Shown piece by piece: positions 55,090 through 62,996 of a DNA stretch of 64,000 bases. Position 1 is the stretch's first letter. Each line of letters opens with the position of its first letter. The notes under the pieces were generated by a model. That model ran no database searches. It saw only the letters and a program-made list of their open reading frames with translations, and was not told where the DNA came from. The position numbers and the translations under genes were made by a program. The stretch spans positions 57,931 to 121,930 of the IMG/VR virus record IMGVR_UViG_3300041583_000345; one strand, 5' to 3'. The DNA is from a virus.

Positions 55090-56127
55090 TTAAGCTGTAT
55101 ATGTTCCTGAACTTGTGTATATTAAAATTGTATGATAGCCGTCTGTGGATACCACCGGGTTGCCAGTTGTTGTTCCGCTATAGTTTGAGGATAGTATTCT
55201 TAGTATTACTACTCCAGAGCCTCCAGCTCCTGAATTACCAGTTATTGATTGATTAGGGTGTCCTCCCCCTCCAGATCCTGTATTGGTAGTTCCGTTGCCT
55301 GCATTTCCATTTCCAGAAACACTAGCCCTACCTACGCCGCCGCCTCCATTGCCTCCATTGCCAGCGGTTGACCCAGAGCCATTAGCGGCACCACCGCCGC
55401 CCCCAGAGTAAAAATTACTAGTACCACCTTTTATGTTAACTTCTAATCCCGCACCGCCATTAGCACCTATTAAAGCAGTTGTAGCGTTTTGACCAGAGGC
55501 TCCCGCACCGCCGCCGCCGCCACCGCCTTCTTGATTGGTTGTTGCTCCTGATGAAGAGTTGTTCCCTCCGCTATTTCCTTGACCCGCTGTGCCATTCCCT
55601 CCAACTCCAAAATCCCCAGCAGAAGAACCGCCGCCGCCGCCAGAACCTCCGTCAGAGCCTACATTATTAGGGCTACCAAGTCCCCCAGCCCCTCCGCCTC
55701 CACCAATAACTGTAGTATTGTAAAACGAAGAATTTGTGCCGTTATTTCCTTGACCTTGTGAGGGTAGCCCAGCACCTCCACCGCCAATAGTTATTGTATA
55801 TAATACTGATTCTGTTAGCAATAAAGGTGTGCCTAAAAAATTACTTAACAAGCCCCCAGCCCCTCCGCCTCCTGCACCTCTGTTATAACCGCCCCCTCCA
55901 CCTCCAGCAACTACTAAGTAGTCAATTAAAATAGGTAAAGCAGCCAGCTTAACCTGCTTCCATTCTGTCCCGCTATAATACTCAGTAACATTGTCATCGG
56001 TATTACTCCTTACCATACCAGTTACAGCAGAAGATGGCCTCTGAGCCGTTGTTCCCTTAGGTAGATTAAGACTTAACGTGCTATCGCCTAGTTGTAGTAA
56101 ATCGTTTGTTACTTTAGTTAAAGCCAT
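55090..56127 (-). CDS. Glycine-rich tail-fibre adhesin
   Basis: A 345-residue protein. Residues 1-65 form a tail-attachment head (MALTKVTNDLLQLGDSTLSL, TGMVRSNTDDNVTEYYSGTE). Residues about 75-310 are rich in glycine runs (GGGGGGYNRGAGGGGAGG), separated by short non-Gly loops, like polyglycine-II sandwich adhesins such as the gp38-type receptor binders of T-even phages. The C-terminus is SGVVILRIL followed by a beta segment. Sequence loops between the Gly runs are the usual sites of receptor specificity. It lies in a duplicated cassette region. Confidence 0.82.
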   Translation of the reverse strand: MALTKVTNDLLQLGDSTLSLNLPKGTTAQRPSSAVTGMVRSNTDDNVTEYYSGTEWKQVKLAALPILIDYLVVAGGGGGGYNRGAGGGGAGGLLSNFLGTPLLLTESVLYTITIGGGGAGLPSQGQGNNGTNSSFYNTTVIGGGGGAGGLGSPNNVGSDGGSGGGGGSSAGDFGVGGNGTAGQGNSGGNNSSSGATTNQEGGGGGGGAGASGQNATTALIGANGGAGLEVNIKGGTSNFYSGGGGGAANGSGSTAGNGGNGGGGVGRASVSGNGNAGNGTTNTGSGGGGHPNQSITGNSGAGGSGVVILRILSSNYSGTTTGNPVVSTDGYHTILIYTSSGTYTA

Positions 56128-56136
56128 TTTGTGTGG

Positions 56137-56319
56137 TTAAGTTAAAAAAACGCCAGTAAATAAGTTTTCTGGCAAATATATGATTTTAAGGTAGTCATTC
56201 ATTACGCAGTAAATAGCAACCGCTGTTAGTACTATTTTTAACAATAGGTCTATTTGCATAAAATTAAAGCCTAATGTTATAACATTTATAAAAGCTATTT
56301 TAATGTCAGAAGTAGTCAT
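56137..56319 (-). CDS. Small membrane protein (full-length member of a duplicated pair)
   Basis: The 60-residue protein has hydrophobic stretches KIAFINVITLGFNFMQ and LLLKIVLTAVAIYCVM. The end is YLPENLFTGVFLT. Its first and last parts recur at 59582-59650 with the middle missing. It lies between two fibre genes, so it is either a small membrane protein tied to fibre expression or a passenger. A holin-like role is possible but unsupported. Confidence 0.55.
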   Translation of the reverse strand: MTTSDIKIAFINVITLGFNFMQIDLLLKIVLTAVAIYCVMNDYLKIIYLPENLFTGVFLT

Positions 56320-56329
56320 ATTTTATTAG

Positions 56330-58666
56330 TTAGAATTGGTTAGCAAAAGCCATATAGATATAGGTTTGTCCGTTTCCATTAAATTCTACATAACTAGTCT
56401 TTAATTCAAAGCCATTAGACAGAAAATCTATACCGTCATAAGCACCACCCTCTGCATTACTAAGGTTAGCATATAGTTGAATATCAGCTCCTCTTTTATT
56501 ATCCATCATTTGCCAGTTTCCGTTAGCTGAACTTGTCAATTTAATCATTACAAAAGCTGGTTCAAAACCAGTTGTAACAGTTGGCCCATTAGCAGAACCA
56601 TTACCAGTATAACTACCAATCTTACTAAACCCAGCCTTTTCAGCAAAGCAGTATGCTACTAAGTTTTCCCCGCCTATAGAACCCATTTGTCCGTCAAAAC
56701 TATAACCACCAGCAGCGCCAGCTGTATTTAATGTTAATATCTGTCCTCCTTTTAAAGTAAATGTATCATTTGAAGTTGAATTTTGCTCAACAGATTGATG
56801 CCAAGTAATCCATTGGTCGGTGCTATCGTTTCTATTTTTAACAATAAGCAAATCCAAAGGGCTTCCTAATCCGTGACCCACAGTAGTGCCAGAAGAATTA
56901 CCTCCGCTAAAAGTTACAATACTAAACCCAGCATCTACATTAGCAGACACCTCAGAAGTAATAGAGCCGTCTGTGTTAGTTACAGCAGCACCACCAGCTT
57001 TCCAACACCAAGCTACAAAGTTTTGAGAGTTTGCATTAGTTCCAACAAAAGTAGCTGCACTTACTGTAAATCCATCTAAATCAAAAGAGGTTATTGTATT
57101 GTAAAAATTTTCAGCAACAGTTAAATTTGAAATTAAGCCGTAACCAGCACCCCTAACTACATCGTGTAATTGATGGTCATAATCAATGCTTCTGCTCTTA
57201 ACCCATACTAAATCTGGCTGAAAGCCTACCCCACTAATAGATTGAGTAGAACCATTACCAGTGTAAGTAACAGTATTAAAACTTGCGTTACTTGGGCATT
57301 GCACCTCATTGTAAAGCGTTGTTACTTCTGCTGCTGTTATGGCTCTGTCGAAGATTTTAACTTGGTCTAATTTTCCGCTAAACTGTCTGCCAGAAGAACC
57401 AGCATATCCGCTTATTTGTGTCTCTAAACTAACAGAATTATTTAAAGCACCATAGCCACTATCTGAAATAGTAACACCTACGTTGTTTAAATATGAATTA
57501 AGAACACCGCTGCTATTTATTGTAAAAACTAAATGACTCCACACATTTGCAGTAAGCGTTATTGTAGGGGAAACCTTAAAAGAAGAACCATTAAAAAGAG
57601 CAAAATAATAAGTGTTTGTACTAGTGCCACTTTGTTGAATTACCCAACCACCTGTAGAGGTGTGTAAGTGGTCTATCATATGATTAGTACCACCTTGAGT
57701 AGCTTGAGGATTTACCCAAATAGATAAAGATATTGCACTAGCACCCAATCCAGCAACCCCAAAAGATACGTTTCCTAAAGTTATTTCACTACTACTTCCA
57801 TTAAACCCTCCAGCACTACCAAACCTTCCTTGTGTCCAACTAACATTCGTAGCCGTTCCATCGTATAAAGTTCCACTACCATTAGAATCTGTAGCATTGC
57901 CATCTAGCTTGTAGTAAGCTATGCAGTCTGGCACTATTTGTGGCGTATCTGTTGTGCAAGTCTTTTCGCAAGCTGCCTCTGCGTATAAGGTAGATACCTC
58001 TGCTGCTGATATTGCCTTATTGAAGATGCGTACTTGGTCTATTGAGCCGTTTAACCACCTATTTCCGGAAATCCAAGTGCCAAGCTGTAACCCGACGCTT
58101 GTATTGTATGCTTTTCCAGCCCCTCTTGTTAAGGTGGATTCTAATACTCCATTTATATATGCTTTTAAAGTTCCACCAGATAATCCGTCCCAAGTTACAA
58201 TAATATTAATCCAATTTCCGGAAATTAAGTTTGTTGAAAATCCAGTCATTACTTCATCTACATTTGGTCCGTTACCAGCAAATCCATAAACGTTTAAAGT
58301 GTTGGTGGTTGGGGCTATTGAAAATTGGTTATTATCTGCGGAAGAAGTTGAGCCTAAGCTAACTAAAATATTGTCTGTATTTGTTGTTTTGTACCAGCAA
58401 GATATTGTTCTTGATAAATTCCCACTTATTCCAGAAGAAGCAACAACCTTACTACTACTCCCATTAAAAGAACCAGCACTATCTATATGACCATTAACAA
58501 AAGAAACATTAGTAGCTACGCCATCATAGTTGCCACTCATATCTGAGCCATCCCAGTTCAATTGGTATAAAGCTACACCGCTGCTATCTCCAAAAATATC
58601 CGCTTCGTCAGAAGTACATACACCACCGCCAGCATCATTTGATTTTATTAATCTTGAATTAATCAT
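56330..58666 (-). CDS. Tail-fibre protein with two LamG-like domains
   Basis: A 778-residue adhesin. Residues about 20-230 and 250-455 are two LamG/concanavalin-like domains, each with the pattern YDGVATNVSF/YDGTATNVSW, FNGSSS, ISCWYK or SLSIWV, KAYINGV, then GSIDQVRIFNKAISAAEV. Residues about 465-778 resemble fibre-tip modules of marine phages (VTYTGNGSTQSISGVGFQPD, WCWKAGG and IGSYTGNGSANGP). Such proteins bind surface glycans. The ATG and the 4-nt gap to the next gene fit the operon. Confidence 0.83.
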   Translation of the reverse strand: MINSRLIKSNDAGGGVCTSDEADIFGDSSGVALYQLNWDGSDMSGNYDGVATNVSFVNGHIDSAGSFNGSSSKVVASSGISGNLSRTISCWYKTTNTDNILVSLGSTSSADNNQFSIAPTTNTLNVYGFAGNGPNVDEVMTGFSTNLISGNWINIIVTWDGLSGGTLKAYINGVLESTLTRGAGKAYNTSVGLQLGTWISGNRWLNGSIDQVRIFNKAISAAEVSTLYAEAACEKTCTTDTPQIVPDCIAYYKLDGNATDSNGSGTLYDGTATNVSWTQGRFGSAGGFNGSSSEITLGNVSFGVAGLGASAISLSIWVNPQATQGGTNHMIDHLHTSTGGWVIQQSGTSTNTYYFALFNGSSFKVSPTITLTANVWSHLVFTINSSGVLNSYLNNVGVTISDSGYGALNNSVSLETQISGYAGSSGRQFSGKLDQVKIFDRAITAAEVTTLYNEVQCPSNASFNTVTYTGNGSTQSISGVGFQPDLVWVKSRSIDYDHQLHDVVRGAGYGLISNLTVAENFYNTITSFDLDGFTVSAATFVGTNANSQNFVAWCWKAGGAAVTNTDGSITSEVSANVDAGFSIVTFSGGNSSGTTVGHGLGSPLDLLIVKNRNDSTDQWITWHQSVEQNSTSNDTFTLKGGQILTLNTAGAAGGYSFDGQMGSIGGENLVAYCFAEKAGFSKIGSYTGNGSANGPTVTTGFEPAFVMIKLTSSANGNWQMMDNKRGADIQLYANLSNAEGGAYDGIDFLSNGFELKTSYVEFNGNGQTYIYMAFANQF

Positions 58667-58670
58667 AGTT

Positions 58671-59216
58671 TTAGTTTATTGGCATTCCATTTTCCCCCAA
58701 TGTTGAAGGGAAGAATATAGTACTGTATTTTAATGCTTCTAAGTAAGTTGTAAGTGCGTTTACCTCTGCTTCTTTTTCATCACACTTAGCTATTGCTTTT
58801 GCTCTTTCTGCCAATACATCTTCATCTATTGCAATGCCTCTTTCTGATAGCCTTATAACTTGCCAGTCCGTACCGCTTAACATACTGCCGCACATACCTT
58901 TTAAGGTTGCTATAATCTGCTTCTTTTTAGCTGCTAAATCATAGGCTGGTGTTTCAACACCATCTTCATCTGTATTAACAGTATCAAAATCAAAGTCTAT
59001 AATTTCCCTTGTAAATACTTTCCCATCAAAGTAAACATTACCCAATGATTGTGTTTCGCTGTCTATTGAGGGTTTTACAACAGGGTAATACCCATGAGAC
59101 TCAACAAAGTCTTTTGACTGCTTATTAAAGCCGTGCATAGTTCCTCCATCTACCTCTATAGATTCAGGCAGGTTCTTTGTAATAACTATTTTTCCGTTTA
59201 TTTCTTTTCCTACCAT
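58671..59216 (-). CDS. Fibre-associated accessory protein, copy A
   Basis: About 181 residues when started at the ATG 59216 (MVGKEINGKIVITKN). An upstream ATG at 59249 would overlap the previous gene by 31 nt. The C-terminal half (LKGMCGSMLSGTDWQVIRL, ALTTYLEAL) is paralogous to the protein at 60496-60975 (LKSITGGELQKTDWVVIRQ, ALTTK). Proteins of this size after fibre genes often act in fibre assembly or capping. The exact job is unknown. Confidence 0.62.
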   Translation of the reverse strand: MVGKEINGKIVITKNLPESIEVDGGTMHGFNKQSKDFVESHGYYPVVKPSIDSETQSLGNVYFDGKVFTREIIDFDFDTVNTDEDGVETPAYDLAAKKKQIIATLKGMCGSMLSGTDWQVIRLSERGIAIDEDVLAERAKAIAKCDEKEAEVNALTTYLEALKYSTIFFPSTLGENGMPIN

Positions 59217-59218
59217 TA

Positions 59219-59563
59219 TTAAGATATTTCTTGTGAGATTGAGTACCAATATTCACCCGTGTTAGTAACCTCTACCTGTATAAAGTTTACATCTGTAGTG
59301 CTATAAGTACCTGCTATTTTTTTTCCAGGTAGAGTAAGTGCATAGGTTGCCGGCGTAACAACAAACGTTTTTACGTCACCTATTTTTGTGTTAGAGTACG
59401 TAAATGTATCTGCCCCCGTTAGTGTCTTTGTGAACACAGCAGACGACGAAAAATCCACGTTCGAAGTAGACACAACCGAGGCAGTCGTAAACTCCACGCC
59501 TAGCTTTGCGTAGACAATAGCATTGTCTTCTATTAATTCACTTATTATTTTTGTTAGTGCCAT
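59219..59563 (-). CDS. MALTK-type small fibre protein, copy A
   Basis: The 114-residue protein is paralogous to the one at 60978-61322 (MALTKI..., KLGVEFTT, NFIQ, YSISQEI). It has a helical start then mainly beta strands (TFVVTPATYALTLPGKKI). It probably attaches fibre components or is a small trimerising tip. The stop is followed directly by the start of the accessory protein gene. Confidence 0.65.
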   Translation of the reverse strand: MALTKIISELIEDNAIVYAKLGVEFTTASVVSTSNVDFSSSAVFTKTLTGADTFTYSNTKIGDVKTFVVTPATYALTLPGKKIAGTYSTTDVNFIQVEVTNTGEYWYSISQEIS

Positions 59564-59581
59564 ACTGTTCTTTTTGTGCGG

Positions 59582-59650
59582 TTAAGTTAAAAAAACGCCA
59601 GTAAATAAGTTTTCTGGCAAATATACGATTTTAAGGTCAGAAGTAGTCAT
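59582..59650 (-). CDS. Deleted 22-residue copy of the small membrane protein gene
   Basis: ATG at 59650, TAA at 59582-59584. The peptide MTTSDLKIVYLPENLFTGVF plus two residues equals the first and last parts of the 60-residue protein at 56137-56319. The central 114 nt are gone, exactly between two ACNTTAAAAT-like repeats, so the frame survived. The flanking leader before the next MALTK gene is also shared. Confidence 0.6.
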   Translation of the reverse strand: MTTSDLKIVYLPENLFTGVFLT

Positions 59651-59655
59651 ATTTT

Positions 59656-60495
59656 TTATAGTATATCAAAAATTCGAAACTTACTAAGAGTTTCATCTCC
59701 CCAAGCCAGTTGCGTGTTATTATTTACAATAGTAGGTGCTCCTGGACCTCCGTTTGCAGACTTACATACATATGTCTTAGTAGAAGTTAAATCAAAAGGA
59801 ATTGAAAAGTTTATTAGCAAAACATTATTTGTATTTGTGCTTGCTCTTTGTGTTACTATACATTGAGTGCCGTCATTTTGAAATATAATTCCATAACCTA
59901 TTGAGTTTGATAATCCAGTTGCTGCTGTTGTTAAATTTATACTTGAAAGCAAAGTGAAAGTGCTTGTAATGTCATAAGCAATAGATAAACTATACATATA
60001 AATTTGTAGGTTGCTGCCATCTGTATAGTCTCGAATCACAAACTTATTTCCGTCGTCTAAAAAAGAAACCCCAATCGGTCTCTGTGGAGGTGTTGATTTT
60101 GTCCTAAGATTTGACGCACTTGTAATATTGTAAGGTGTAGATAAATCGTATGTTAATATATTAGTACTGCTACCCGTTGATACTAACATTTTATTTCCAT
60201 TATCATAAAACTTAAAATCACTTCCGTAACTGTTTGGTGGGTCAAAATTGGCAGGGCTACTCGAATACATAGAAGCCAAATTAAACGCTGTCGATAACGT
60301 GTACTTATAAATTTGATTATTAGGATATTCACTTTGAGAATAGCAACTTAACCCGTCCTCTGAAAATTGGAATCCACTAGCAATATAAAGACCTTGTTGG
60401 TCTGGGTTTGCCTCTGAATTTAAAGAAAACCCACTGTCTATATTCCATTGACCAGATGAAACAGTACTGGTATTTATTAATCTTTTTCCAAACAT
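59656..60495 (-). CDS. Beta-propeller-like fibre protein
   Basis: A 279-residue protein with at least four repeats of a GF/DF-x-F-x-D-x-G-x-x-x segment followed by YTLSTAFNLAS-like strands (GFQFSEDGLSCYS, DFKFYDNGNKMLVS, GVSFLDDGNKFVIRD, GIIFQNDGTQCIVTQ). This is the signature of a small beta-propeller. In a fibre cassette it is most likely a receptor-binding head. It is followed by a copy of the accessory/MALTK pair. Confidence 0.68.
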   Translation of the reverse strand: MFGKRLINTSTVSSGQWNIDSGFSLNSEANPDQQGLYIASGFQFSEDGLSCYSQSEYPNNQIYKYTLSTAFNLASMYSSSPANFDPPNSYGSDFKFYDNGNKMLVSTGSSTNILTYDLSTPYNITSASNLRTKSTPPQRPIGVSFLDDGNKFVIRDYTDGSNLQIYMYSLSIAYDITSTFTLLSSINLTTAATGLSNSIGYGIIFQNDGTQCIVTQRASTNTNNVLLINFSIPFDLTSTKTYVCKSANGGPGAPTIVNNNTQLAWGDETLSKFRIFDIL

Positions 60496-60975
60496 TTATT
60501 GTAAATTAAAGGTTGGTAAATCATAAGTAAGAACCGCTTTCTTTGTAGTTAAAGCCTTAATTTCTGCACCTATTGTATTGCTTTGTGTTCTTAATTCTGC
60601 TCTGCTATCTATAACTTCTTGTGGGGCAACTTCTCCGCTATCCATTTGCCTAATAACAACCCAATCTGTTTTTTGTAATTCGCCTCCTGTAATAGATTTT
60701 AAATTGTCTATTTTTTGTGTTTTTAGTTCTGCTAAAGTTTGAGTGATAACCCTATCTACAACATCGTATGTATAAACATCTCCAACTAATTTAATAGCAG
60801 ATAACTCCTCTATTCTTGAATCGTAAGTAGGTGTGTTAATATTAAAATACCCGTAAGCTTCTAGTTCTTCGTCAGAAAGCCTATTGAACCCCACAACCGT
60901 CGATCCATTTATTGTTTTGTTTTTAGGAACTGAACTAACTACAGTTAATACCCCATTCTCATTTAATACTTTCAT
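60496..60975 (-). CDS. Fibre-associated accessory protein, copy B
   Basis: A 159-residue paralog of the protein at 58671-59216: FNRLSDEELEAYGYFNINTP, LKSITGGELQKTDWVVIRQ and a final ALTTKKAVLTYDLPTF. The pairing with a MALTK-type gene is the same as in copy A, so a two-gene cassette was duplicated. Confidence 0.62.
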   Translation of the reverse strand: MKVLNENGVLTVVSSVPKNKTINGSTVVGFNRLSDEELEAYGYFNINTPTYDSRIEELSAIKLVGDVYTYDVVDRVITQTLAELKTQKIDNLKSITGGELQKTDWVVIRQMDSGEVAPQEVIDSRAELRTQSNTIGAEIKALTTKKAVLTYDLPTFNLQ

Positions 60976-60977
60976 GT

Positions 60978-61322
60978 CTATATTATTTCTTGTGAAATTG
61001 AATAATGAAATACAGAGGAGCTTTTGGCTACTATTTGAATAAAATTATCTACAGACTCTACAAACCCGCCAGAAATCAATAATCCTCCTGTGATTATAAA
61101 ACTACCAGTTCCATTAAGGTAAAAATCTTTTACCATAGATACGTCTGCGTTAGTAATCGTGTAGGTAACTACGCCAGAGTTTGTCGCTGTGAATGCCGAA
61201 TTCAAACTAAAATCCAAAACAGTCCCCGCCAATGCTGCTTGCGTCGTAAACTCCACGCCTAGCTTTGTGTAAGATACAGAATCGTTTCCTAATACGCTTG
61301 ATGTTATTTTAGTTAGTGCCAT
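60978..61322 (-). CDS. MALTK-type small fibre protein, copy B
   Basis: A 114-residue paralog of copy A: MALTKITSSVLGNDSVSYTK, KLGVEFTTQ, beta-rich middle, end YSISQEII. A leader like TTAACCACATAAA precedes the start, shared with the Gly-rich adhesin gene. Confidence 0.65.
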   Translation of the reverse strand: MALTKITSSVLGNDSVSYTKLGVEFTTQAALAGTVLDFSLNSAFTATNSGVVTYTITNADVSMVKDFYLNGTGSFIITGGLLISGGFVESVDNFIQIVAKSSSVFHYSISQEII

Positions 61323-61331
61323 TTTATGTGG

Positions 61332-61682
61332 TTAAATTAATGTACTATTAAACCTAAGTTGTTGATGGTCTTCATTTAATCTGTAATTTAATATGCCGCT
61401 ATATGAATTTTCATCTTTTTCACAATAATCGCAAGAAATCAACTGATATACATCTGTTTCTTTTAGTTGTGGCTTAATGCCTATATAAAAAAGTGTTAGA
61501 GCATCCGACTTTTCCAATGTTGTTGGCTGCTCTCTTTCTTCTTTAAACCTTTTTAACAAAGATTCTTTTTCCACAGCATCCTCTTCTTTTTGAGAACGCA
61601 TTAATTGTTTTTCTGCTTCTGTTAGTTGAATTGCAATTTGCTCTATCCAAACTCCTTCTATTGTTGATTGAAAATTTTTCAT
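61332..61682 (-). CDS. Small helical protein in the fibre region
   Basis: An unrecognised 116-residue charged helical protein (WIEQIAIQLTEAEKQLMRSQ, then KEESLLKRFKEEREQ) with CDYC-type Cys residues near the end. It may be a chaperone or accessory of the beta-repeat fibre next to it. There is no homology evidence. Confidence 0.5.
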   Translation of the reverse strand: MKNFQSTIEGVWIEQIAIQLTEAEKQLMRSQKEEDAVEKESLLKRFKEEREQPTTLEKSDALTLFYIGIKPQLKETDVYQLISCDYCEKDENSYSGILNYRLNEDHQQLRFNSTLI

Positions 61683-61687
61683 ATTTT

Positions 61688-62983
61688 TTATTGATTATTT
61701 TGATTATTATTTCCGTCTATGCAAAGAACAACGCGTCCTGCACCTGATTTGGTTCTAAATGTTCCTAACGTCAAACGACAGTAGTAAAGCTTACCTGATA
61801 ATACGCCCGGCAATATTCCATTAAAATTTGCACCGCCAAAAGACTTTTCTCCACCTATACAATTATTAAATGTACCTGATGCCGTACCACCACCACCACC
61901 AAAATTATAACTACCTAGTGCTATACAATTAGTAAATCTACCTGATGCTGTACTACTACTACTACTGCCGCCCCCAAATGCATTATCTCTTCCTTGACAA
62001 TTAGTAAATGTACCTGATGCTGTACCACCACCACCACCAAATGAATTTGCATTTGCCGCTGCCGTACAATTAGTAAACACACCTGATGCTGTACCATTGC
62101 CGCCAAAAGAAGCATAATCACCTTGACAATTAGTAAATGTTCCTGATGCTATGCCAGAGCCACCAAAAGACCCATAAATACCTTGACAATTAGTAAACAC
62201 ACCTGATGCTGTACCATTGCCGCCAAAGGCATCAACCCCTCCTTGACAATTAGTAAACACACCTGATGCTGTACCATTGCCGCCAAAAGAACCTGTCCCT
62301 CCTTCGCAATTAGTAAATGTGCCTGATGCATTGACCTGATAACCAAAAGAATAATCCCCACCTTGACAATTTTCTAATTTTAAAGTATTTAGATTATTTC
62401 CTGTTATAAAACGTTTATCTAAAACGTCAACACCTTTTACAAAAATATTATTTGCAGTAATGTTGATTGTATTTGCTCCATTAAAAACAATACTTCTATT
62501 TCCGTCTAATGAAACTAAATCAACATATTCGGTATCCATGATAAAATTTCCATTTTCAAAATTGTAATTTCCAGGTGCTGCGATTACGATTGATTTTGTA
62601 GTTACAGAAACGTAGACACGAACATCGCCTCCATTATATGTAAATGCTGTCGGAAATTCAACTCTATATGGGAAATTAGCCATAACAACTTCTCCTATCA
62701 TATCAACACCTTCAACATTAAAAGTATAAGTCTGTCCTACAATTAAAACTGGTAACGTTCCACCAAAATCAATAAAATCTAGTGTAGTTGGAGTTTGTTG
62801 AGATGGTACATCATAAGGTGCAGAAAGAACATCAAAAGTTTGAATTTTTGTAATTGCTAAATCATAAGCTGCTTGTAATTCTATTGCATTCTCAACGTCT
62901 GTACCATTTGCTTGTACAAATACATACTGAGTGCCTTCTAATCCGCCCCCAGCACTAGGGAAAAAATCTGTTAAATTACTCAT
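61688..62983 (-). CDS. Fibre protein with eight 20-residue beta-repeats
   Basis: A 431-residue protein. Residues 1-205 form an attachment and stem part (SNLTDFFPSAGGGLEGTQYV). Residues 219-384 are eight repeats of about 20 residues, consensus ASGxFTNCxGxxxxFGGxGT, with a Cys in each, suggesting a parallel beta-helix or solenoid tip. A further FGG...C-containing end (GKLYYCRLTLGTFRTK) follows. Repeat number can change by recombination, which would alter fibre length or receptor contact. Confidence 0.78.
   Translation of the reverse strand: MSNLTDFFPSAGGGLEGTQYVFVQANGTDVENAIELQAAYDLAITKIQTFDVLSAPYDVPSQQTPTTLDFIDFGGTLPVLIVGQTYTFNVEGVDMIGEVVMANFPYRVEFPTAFTYNGGDVRVYVSVTTKSIVIAAPGNYNFENGNFIMDTEYVDLVSLDGNRSIVFNGANTINITANNIFVKGVDVLDKRFITGNNLNTLKLENCQGGDYSFGYQVNASGTFTNCEGGTGSFGGNGTASGVFTNCQGGVDAFGGNGTASGVFTNCQGIYGSFGGSGIASGTFTNCQGDYASFGGNGTASGVFTNCTAAANANSFGGGGGTASGTFTNCQGRDNAFGGGSSSSSTASGRFTNCIALGSYNFGGGGGTASGTFNNCIGGEKSFGGANFNGILPGVLSGKLYYCRLTLGTFRTKSGAGRVVLCIDGNNNQNNQ
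61832..62329 (-). repeat. Tandem 60-bp repeats in the fibre gene
   Basis: Eight in-frame units, some of 63-72 bp, share CCTGATGCTGTACCA on the plus strand. Three adjacent units are nearly identical (62069-62270 region). Confidence 0.9.
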
Positions 62984-62996
62984 ATTGTTTTGTTTT

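Noticed and set aside
61921-62361. Minus-strand frames of 66 and 70 residues inside the beta-repeat fibre gene
   Set aside because: They are off-frame readings of the 60-bp repeats (LLIVK-type repeats), not separate genes.
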